The notes under the pieces were generated by a model. It made no database searches. It was not told the origin of the DNA and saw nothing but the letters and a program-made list of their open reading frames with translations. From Candidatus Bathyarchaeota archaeon (lineage in GTDB: Archaea > Thermoproteota > Bathyarchaeia > 40CM-2-53-6 > FEN-987), in NCBI GenBank assembly GCA_023247835.1, contig JAHFFU010000056.1, positions 1-6,850 of the forward strand: a stretch of 6,850 nt of DNA. The letters are read 5' to 3'. A program made the position numbers and the translations under genes. This document shows positions 1 through 5,600 of this stretch, piece after piece; the stretch's first letter is position 1; the number at the start of each line of letters is the position of its first letter.

Positions 1-165
1 AATAAAAATCTTGGTCTTTAAGTTGACATATTCCAAGTAATGGGGCCTACAGGGAGAGCCTGACCTAATCCATATCCTCTCTATGTCCAGATTCGTGCCA
101 TGGGCTTGACGGGGACCATGGCCAAAAACTGAGACCCGAGGCGCTAAGTGTACTAGAATGCTGAA
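1..165. other. Intergenic stretch downstream of pyrF, no gene seen
   Basis: All plus- and minus-strand reading frames here are broken into very short pieces, and nothing matches a tRNA T-arm or another RNA gene. The visible content is a 7-bp perfect inverted repeat (GCCATGG at 97-103 and CCATGGC at 116-122, 12-nt loop), a T5 tract on the minus strand at 124-128, and an A/T-rich left edge. The left edge (minus-strand ATTTTTATT at 1-9) could be a promoter element of a gene outside the window, but this cannot be tested here. Confidence 0.6.
124..128 (-). terminator. Possible oligo-T transcription terminator after pyrF
   Basis: On the minus strand, 38 nt past the pyrF stop codon, a TTTTT run follows a G/C-rich stretch. 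Archaeal RNA polymerase can terminate at short oligo-T runs without a hairpin, so this is a candidate 3' end for the pyrF transcript. The only nearby hairpin (97-122) lies on the far side of the T tract, so this is not a bacterial-type intrinsic terminator. A run of five T is short and could occur by chance. Confidence 0.25.
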
Positions 166-915
166 TCATGAGACTAATTCCCGAAACCCGATAGCCGCTT
201 TCTCCGGGTCAACTGCATTGTAAATTGCTCGTCCCACGATCACGTAGTTTGAACCAGCATCCAAAGCCTCCCTAGCATCGCCGCCTTGCGCACCTACCCC
301 TGGGCTGTAAATCGCTAATTCTGGCCCAACCAGTTGCCGTACCTTTGAAATCATATCAGGCCTGGTTGCGCCGACTACAACTCCATGCGCTTTCCACTGC
401 ACCGCCATCTCCGACAGAAACTCGAATACCGGTCTAGGTGCCTCTCTCCCACGTGTGCCCATCAACGAATAGAAGGCCTCAGCCCCCGGATTGCTCATGT
501 AGACCAGCAGTATCACTCCTCTTCCACGAGAATTCGCCTGGCCGAAAACTGTGTCCAAGCCGTTTTCCCATCCGGCTACCGGGCTCGCGATGATAGCGTC
601 GAAGCCTGTGTCGAAGTATGACCGCGCCATGAATTCGTTTGTGTGGCCCACATCGTTCAGCTTTGCGTCCATGATGGTGGGCAGCGCGAGGTCATGTGCT
701 AGTTTGACGAGCGTGTCGACACCTCCCCGCATGCCCAACGACATGACGAGTTGGCGGTTGAGTTTGACGGCGCAGATATATTTACTAACTTTCTGAAGAA
801 GTGCCGCGCTCTTCGCTGCCAGTTCCTTTGGTTCTGGCCCTTCCAAATCTAGTGCCAGAACAGTTCTGCTCTTGTTCGATTCGGCGGCTTTCCGTATCTT
901 CTCGCTAAAAGACAC
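166..915 (-). CDS. pyrF: Orotidine 5'-phosphate decarboxylase
   Basis: The product catalyses the last step of de novo UMP synthesis, decarboxylating OMP to UMP in the cytoplasm. The 249-residue protein shows the OMPDC barrel signatures in order: LALD with Asp23 near the N-terminus, VKLN with Lys51, the catalytic D-x-K-x-x-D element as DAKLND (Asp83, Lys85, Asp88) followed by VGHTN, a SPGVGAQGGD loop (about 204-213), and the phosphate-binding VGRAIY end (Arg229). The length is normal for an archaeal enzyme, with no truncation. The start is GTG, chosen because a full GGAGGT Shine-Dalgarno lies exactly 6 nt upstream and the barrel begins soon after. It lies 57 bp downstream of the duplicated-domain gene on the same strand. 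It may be co-transcribed with that gene or use its own weak TATA-like box. Other members of the OMPDC suprafamily (for example 3-hexulose-6-phosphate synthase) are possible but less likely, because the OMPDC Lys/Asp set and the C-terminal GR-x-I-Y are all present. Confidence 0.9.
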   Translation of the reverse strand: MSFSEKIRKAAESNKSRTVLALDLEGPEPKELAAKSAALLQKVSKYICAVKLNRQLVMSLGMRGGVDTLVKLAHDLALPTIMDAKLNDVGHTNEFMARSYFDTGFDAIIASPVAGWENGLDTVFGQANSRGRGVILLVYMSNPGAEAFYSLMGTRGREAPRPVFEFLSEMAVQWKAHGVVVGATRPDMISKVRQLVGPELAIYSPGVGAQGGDAREALDAGSNYVIVGRAIYNAVDPEKAAIGFRELVS

Positions 916-921
916 ACGGGT

Positions 922-927
922 ACCTCC
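922..927 (-). promoter_or_regulatory. Strong Shine-Dalgarno site deciding the pyrF GTG start
   Basis: The minus strand reads GGAGGT, a full anti-16S match, followed by 6 nt and then the GTG at 915. This fixes a non-ATG start. A second GTG two bases upstream is out of frame. Confidence 0.75.
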
Positions 928-948
928 ATGAAGAAAGGAGCCCGGCGC

Positions 949-956
949 TAATAAAA
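949..956 (-). promoter_or_regulatory. Possible TATA box for pyrF
   Basis: The minus strand reads TTTTATTA inside an otherwise G/C-rich 57-bp gap. Archaeal transcription starts about 26 nt downstream of the TATA centre, which would put the RNA 5' end near 927, right at the Shine-Dalgarno of pyrF. The position is workable but tight, and read-through from the upstream gene is an equally good explanation. Confidence 0.3.
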
Positions 957-972
957 TCCCCGAAAGAAATGG

Positions 973-1677
973 TTACTTAGGGAATATTGGCATGTCCTTT
1001 ACGCCGACGAGCTTTGCGTAGAAGAATTTGGCATCGCTCGTGTTGTTCGAGTATTCCACTTTCTCGCCGGTTGGTTTGACAGCGATGTATTTTATGAAGC
1101 CCTGTTGGGGTGCCTCGTCTTGAGACACGTAGAAGAAGACTGGGAGTGCATCGGCTTCGTAATAATGTTCGAAAGGAATGCATGTGCCGATGATGTGCTT
1201 CTTGCCTCGTATGAAATGCCACAACGGAAACAACGTCCCCTCCCTCAGCGAAAGTGGAAGCAGGATTCTTGCGATAGACTTGAGGCTTTCAACCTCGGCA
1301 AGCATTGGTTGAGGCAATTCTGGGAACTTGCCCTCCAAGCTGTCAACGAAGGCTTCTGGGATGGTCTTCAGTTCAACGAACGAGGCGTATCTGTAACGCG
1401 TGTCGCCCGCGTCGTCCGTGAACATCCACTCTTCGCCCTTCATTGAGTCACTTCTGTATGCGAGGAATGCCTTGGGCGGCGCGTCGGAAAATGCGTAGGC
1501 CAGTATCGGGAGGTCGCCTTCCCAGTACATGTAGGCTGTGAATAATCCGAGGACGTTTTTCCCTTTGTGCTTAAAGTACCAAAGGAGCTGGGAGCCGTCT
1601 GTCAACCCCAGTGCGAGCCGCGCAAAAGACTGCATGTCATTAACTTGCACGGGCACTGGCGGCTTGACGGACTCCAT
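973..1677 (-). CDS. Uncharacterised protein with an internal tandem duplication
   Basis: I do not recognise this family and assign no function. The 234-residue product has no visible signal peptide, membrane segment or metal-binding motif. It consists of two copies of one unit, residues about 16-110 and 133-232, joined by a Pro-rich linker. Matching landmarks are S-[FI]-A-R, then LW-x-F (Trp33 and Trp153), a Lys/Gly-rich turn with hydrophobic residues, LP followed by an aromatic-rich strand, an acidic-AP turn (Pro67 and Pro190), and a closing hydrophobic-K-x-[IM]-P segment. The pattern suggests two beta-rich repeats, possibly a pseudo-dimer. I chose the ATG at 1677 because AAAGGTG lies 6 nt upstream, the same spacing as in pyrF and cofE. 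A GTG at 1686 would add three residues but lies inside that Shine-Dalgarno. The gene is preceded by a TATA-like box at 1712-1720, so it probably starts its own transcript, and pyrF follows 57 bp downstream. Confidence 0.75.
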   Translation of the reverse strand: MESVKPPVPVQVNDMQSFARLALGLTDGSQLLWYFKHKGKNVLGLFTAYMYWEGDLPILAYAFSDAPPKAFLAYRSDSMKGEEWMFTDDAGDTRYRYASFVELKTIPEAFVDSLEGKFPELPQPMLAEVESLKSIARILLPLSLREGTLFPLWHFIRGKKHIIGTCIPFEHYYEADALPVFFYVSQDEAPQQGFIKYIAVKPTGEKVEYSNNTSDAKFFYAKLVGVKDMPIFPK

Positions 1678-1683
1678 GGAGGA

Positions 1684-1690
1684 CACCTTT
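1684..1690 (-). promoter_or_regulatory. Shine-Dalgarno site deciding the ATG at 1677
   Basis: The minus strand reads AAAGGTG followed by 6 nt and ATG. The GTG contained in this element is the alternative upstream start, which would leave that start without a ribosome-binding site. I therefore prefer the ATG. Confidence 0.55.
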
Positions 1691-1711
1691 CAGCTAGACG
1701 CAGGGTTCAGG

Positions 1712-1720
1712 AATAATTAA
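1712..1720 (-). promoter_or_regulatory. Candidate TATA box for the duplicated-domain gene
   Basis: The minus strand reads TTAATTATT, the most A/T-rich stretch in the 1678-1866 gap. Its centre near 1716 predicts a start of transcription near 1690, just ahead of the Shine-Dalgarno at 1684-1690. That geometry fits an archaeal promoter with a short leader. No clear BRE could be identified by eye. Confidence 0.4.
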
Positions 1721-1744
1721 GCTTGCGAAGGCTCAGTTTCAACA

Positions 1745-1819
1745 CATACGGGACCGCGACCGATTTCCAGTGAATGTGCTGTGGGCGTACGAGTCGGTTG
1801 CTGCGGGTTCCCGTGTATG
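1745..1819. other. Long imperfect hairpin in the cofE downstream gap
   Basis: The left arm CATAC-GGGACC-GCGACCGA (1745-1763) pairs with the right arm TCGGTTGC (1794-1801) plus GGTTCCCGTGTATG (1806-1819). The inner stem is 8 bp including one G-U pair when read as plus-strand RNA. The outer stems are GGGA/TCCC, CC/GG and CATAC/GTATG with small bulges. The 30-nt apex contains a minor CAG/CTG stem. In minus-strand RNA the G-U becomes an A-C mismatch, so folding favours the plus strand. It may be an unannotated small RNA, a 3'-end or processing structure for cofE mRNA, or chance pairing. It does not fit a tRNA: the T-loop lacks A58. Confidence 0.35.
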
Positions 1820-1824
1820 CTCCT

Positions 1825-1852
1825 CAACGCCTAGATGCCTAACGACGCGTTG
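1825..1852. repeat. Short inverted repeat just past cofE
   Basis: CAACGC (1825-1830) and GCGTTG (1847-1852) are perfect complements around a 16-nt loop, starting 15 bp beyond the cofE stop. It could stabilise or define the 3' end of the polB-cofE transcript. There is no T tract after it on the minus strand, so it is not a classical terminator. A 6-bp stem is weak evidence by itself. Confidence 0.3.
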
Positions 1853-1866
1853 AATTGGCCGACTGT

Positions 1867-2613
1867 CTAGCGAAAGAGATCCTCTTCCTCGGGCCTAATG
1901 AGGTCACGAGCTGATCCAGTCCCTTGGACATAATCGAACCCCCTGATAATTGCGACCGGGACCCCCTTACTTTTCTTCATAGCCAATTCGGCGGCCGAGG
2001 CTAGCTCATCTGCCACTGCCATTTGGGTTACGTTGAGAACGTAGCCGAACATGTCTTTGGCTCCTCGGTAATCGATTATCGGCTGTAATCCATCTACCCC
2101 TATCGCGACGTTCACTTGCCCAATCCGCCACGCGCGCCCAAAAGTGTCGGAAATGACAACCGCTATGTCGGCGCCGGTAAGCTGGCGAATCCGCTGCCTT
2201 ATTTCACGTGCTGACTTGTCAGGGTCCTCGGGGAGCACAACGACTGAATTCGGGTCTTCAACGTTCGACCTATCGACACCAGCGTTCGCGCACACGAAAC
2301 CGTGACGCGTTTTCGCGATGATATGGGGCCCATTCAAACGTACGATCTTCATGCTTTCTTTGAGAATGGTTTCGATGTGCCGGGGATCTTTCCCACTGGT
2401 CTTCGCTATTTCCTCCGCCCTTCGTGAGGGCTCTATTGCTTTGAGGTCGACCACTCCTCCCTCCGCCTTGGAAACTATTTTCTGGGCAACGACCAGGATG
2501 TCTTGATTCAATATCTGGATGCCCTCCTCTTTGGCCGCGTTAACGATTTGGTCGGCAATGTTGTCGCCGCGTTTGACTAACGGAATCTTCCTGAGCCCCA
2601 TTATCTGAATCAA
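1867..2613 (-). CDS. cofE: Coenzyme F420-0:L-glutamate ligase
   Basis: CofE adds L-glutamate to F420-0 using GTP, giving F420-1 and then the gamma-linked F420-2, the final steps of F420 deazaflavin coenzyme synthesis in the cytoplasm. The 248-residue protein is the usual length for the stand-alone archaeal enzyme, without the nitroreductase-like domain fused in actinobacterial FbiB. Recognisable family segments are DILVVAQKIVSKAEG (38-52), HGFVCANAGVDRSN (104-117), VVVLPEDPD (124-132), VISDTFGRAWRIGQ (153-166) and the DYRGAKDMFG block (181-190), followed by a conserved helix with ADELASAAEL. The start is TTG at 2613: GGTGA sits exactly 6 nt upstream, and family members begin at about this residue. 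An in-frame ATG at 2601 has no such site. The gene follows polB by 6 bp with its Shine-Dalgarno over the polB stop, suggesting translational coupling and shared transcription. Its presence implies that the organism makes or uses F420. Confidence 0.9.
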   Translation of the reverse strand: MIQIMGLRKIPLVKRGDNIADQIVNAAKEEGIQILNQDILVVAQKIVSKAEGGVVDLKAIEPSRRAEEIAKTSGKDPRHIETILKESMKIVRLNGPHIIAKTRHGFVCANAGVDRSNVEDPNSVVVLPEDPDKSAREIRQRIRQLTGADIAVVISDTFGRAWRIGQVNVAIGVDGLQPIIDYRGAKDMFGYVLNVTQMAVADELASAAELAMKKSKGVPVAIIRGFDYVQGTGSARDLIRPEEEDLFR

Positions 2614-2619
2614 CGGCCC

Positions 2620-2624
2620 TCACC
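2620..2624 (-). promoter_or_regulatory. Shine-Dalgarno of cofE overlapping the polB stop codon
   Basis: The minus strand reads GGTGA, in which TGA is the polB stop codon. It lies 6 nt from the TTG at 2613. This arrangement supports the non-ATG start and suggests that ribosomes finishing polB can re-initiate on cofE. Confidence 0.6.
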
Positions 2625-5600
2625 CGCCGAAGAAGGATTCCAATTTCTTTACACCAGCCAAATCCTCGAACTCGACCCCTAAAGCGTCAAGTACCTGTTC
2701 GAAGGTACCTCGGATGTATTCGATGTATTTCTCGGTGTCAACCTCGTCGAGCCTAGCAAGTTGCACTGGCTTGACTCCTGGCTCGCCTCTGACCTTCACG
2801 AAGGATATGATGTCACCGGGTTTCATTTCAGAGCCGGCTTGCTGCAATTGCCTCGCCGCCTTCACATGCTGCGGGGTCGTTTTCGTGTAATGCTCCGGGG
2901 TTCTGCTCATCATCATGGAGAAGGCTAGTTCTTGGAGTATGTATTCCTTGTTTCGCAGTTTCAAGTAGCATCGTTTCACAATCTCAGTGATCTTCGCTTT
3001 CGCAGTCTCGATGTCCGCGGGCGATTTGACTTCACTGAGAGTCGAAACCATTTGATAGAAGGCGCCATGCAAGAATTCCGGTATATGCCGCTTCTTCCCA
3101 GTCAAACCCTTGATGTCTACGCTTCCGTCAGGCATTACGCCGAAGTAGTTTTTCTTCCTCGAGCTCAAGGCCAAGTAGCGATAGTTCTTGTCGATTTCCA
3201 ACTCCATCTTGAGTTGGACGCGCGACCATTCGATAAGTTTGGTGAGCGAGTCTGTATCCTGACCTCCCAGGAAAATGGAATCCGTGTCGCCGTAGAAGAC
3301 CTCTAAGTTAAGTTCCTGCGCTTTCTGCAAGGCCTGAGTTATGACATGCCTGCCTATGGCTGCAGTAGCCTCAGCAACAGGCGGGCAGTACAACGCAAAA
3401 TTATCGGCGCCAAAGACTCCGTAGCTTTGCCCTATCCATCCAAGCTTATGATTGCGCCCGGCATACACCGTGTGGTTGTCCTGAGCAGTTATGCAGTACA
3501 CATCTAGTTGCTTTGCCGGTGTGATTTTGAAGTGATTTTTGCGAAGCACGTGGTGATATCGCCCAAACATCTTGATTCTGTATATTATATGCCCGCTTCG
3601 AAGCGGTTCGGTGGTAATTGCAGATTCTACGCCGAGCGTGAATGCCAAGTGCTGAAAATCTACAGCCAACCTCGGAGAGACCGTTGAGTAGTAGTTTCTC
3701 TCAATATTCCCATCTCCACGCATCAAGCTCTCCAAGAGCGCTCGCCGCAATTGCACAGGAGCTTGAAACACAAATCTAGGCAACCTTTTCTCGCGACTAC
3801 CCGTTCCGCATTCATCACGTAAAAACTCAGCCATTATGCGCGAGCTGAAGGCGATTCCCCCTTGCCAGATCCTAGGTGCCAGTCCCAATTTACGAATGGT
3901 CGACGTTATGAGTCTCCGGTTCTGCCGGTGCCTCGGATTTTGCGAAATTACTATCCTGGCTAGCCGGAATCCTCTGTTGCTCTGCCTAATCTGAATACTT
4001 CCTTCGGAAACATACCACCCAACTAGTTCGAAGAAGGCCTGCGGTTCGAACGACCATGGCGTCCGACCACCGTGTCCCTCGAAATTATTCACTTCGAGCC
4101 TGCACTTGTATTTTCTCTCGAATGTTTCTGGTGAGACTGCTATAGCATCAATCACAGCTCTCGTTGTCCTGTAAAAACGGCCAGTCTTACTGTGCTCTAG
4201 TCTTCTTGTAAATTCGTGATGGTAGAACCTACTACTCTGCGAGAATTTTCGATCCCAAGCCTCATTCGGCCGTATACATATCAGCTTTTCATCGCTGGGG
4301 ACACTGGACCACAGGCTAATCCGGGCGAACGCCCCTCCGTCTGTCGCGGATTGCAGTGCAGAATGCTGGAAAAGATATCGCCGCCCTGGTTGGCGTATCT
4401 CAGGCAAGGCTTTGCTCTTCGAGAAGCGAAACCTCGACTTTCCCTTATCGAATATCCGCCTTCCTAAGTATAATTCGTGGTTATCAGTGACCTTCCAGTC
4501 GACAAAGCGATTTCGAATTTCAACTAGGTGCCCATCGTACACGAAATGCTGACACTGAACGATAGGCTTGATCTCCACCGTCCCTGATTTCTCGTTTAAT
4601 GTGTATACTTCATCCCCGACCTTCAGGTCGGTTATTAGACGCGGACCAAAAGGCGTGAGAACTTCCGTATCTGCCGTGAAACATGCGTTGAGAACCACTT
4701 TCAATGCGTCGGAAACTATCTTGTACCAACTTTGCACTGTTGGAGGCAGATTGGGGTCTTTCGCTCTGAGTTTGTACCGTTTTACCCTAAGGTCTCTTAG
4801 TGAGCCGATCAGTAAACTTTCGAGCCCACGTTTTTTCTTGCAGACCCAGTGGGGCGTTCCGGGAATCAGGTTTCGCCTGCAAGCCTCATCTTCGTGCGGG
4901 CAGCGAACTGTCTCATAGCCGAGATTCCAGATTTTGATTATTGAGGGGTATAGGGAGGCGAAGTCCAAGACGGCGACGTTGAAATGAACTCCTGGCTTCG
5001 GTTCGACCACTATGGCACCCTTGTACTTCTTACCCTTGATGACAGCTTCCGTGGCCGTTTGGCCTTTGACTTCAAGAATTTCATCCCTCCTAGGGATCAA
5101 GTACCCGCGTTTGCGGTGATGGCAGAACATTATGCTTCGTATCCAACCCGAAACCCCCTGCCTGGATACGTCATCCAAAGTCATGTAGCTGATTCTGGAT
5201 AGTGCCGTCATCAACTTCATGACTAGGTCGTCGTTGAATGAGGTTAAGTTGAGGACGATCTCGGAGTCGCGGTAACAATACGCGGCCAGTTCCTGGTATG
5301 AGGCCCTCGAGACCGACTTTATCTCGACCTTCGGGGTGTCAATCAGGGCTGCGCCAACAGCGTCAAGCGTATTCTCGCGGTACTTTTGGCCGAACGCGTA
5401 AATTTGGATCGATCTGTTGAAGAAGAACTTGTAGAGGTCTATGTGGACTCCATACTTTAGGAAGGCGACGTCCCGACCAAGCTCTATTGGAATCTCTTCA
5501 TTCCTGAATCCTATGCGCTGTGCGCGGTGATAGAGGTACTTCAGGTCAAAATCGTCGCCATTGAACGTGACTACAATCGGATATTCCAAGAAGGCCTGAA

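Noticed and set aside
977..1222. Minus-strand 81-codon frame overlapping the duplicated-domain gene
   Set aside because: It is an Arg/His-rich translation typical of an out-of-frame reading, nested inside the longer gene on the same strand, with no independent start signal.
1105..1446. Plus-strand open frame of 113 codons opposite the duplicated-domain gene
   Set aside because: The minus-strand frame has a Shine-Dalgarno, an internal repeat at protein level and full length. The plus-strand frame has none of these and overlaps it completely.
1741..1820. tRNA gene in the cofE downstream gap, suggested by a GGTTC string
   Set aside because: The would-be T-loop lacks the conserved A58, and no 7-bp acceptor stem or anticodon arm with the right spacing can be drawn.
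2932..3306. Plus-strand open frame of 124 codons opposite polB
   Set aside because: It lies entirely within the antisense of conserved polymerase palm and motif C coding sequence, and its translation shows no recognisable motif. It is a shadow of polB.
3427..4683. Group I intron or insertion sequence as explanation of the polB interruption
   Set aside because: The interruption is in frame throughout, begins with Cys, carries intein blocks A, B and F, and is followed by Ser. There are no terminal inverted repeats or target duplications. An intein explains all of this.
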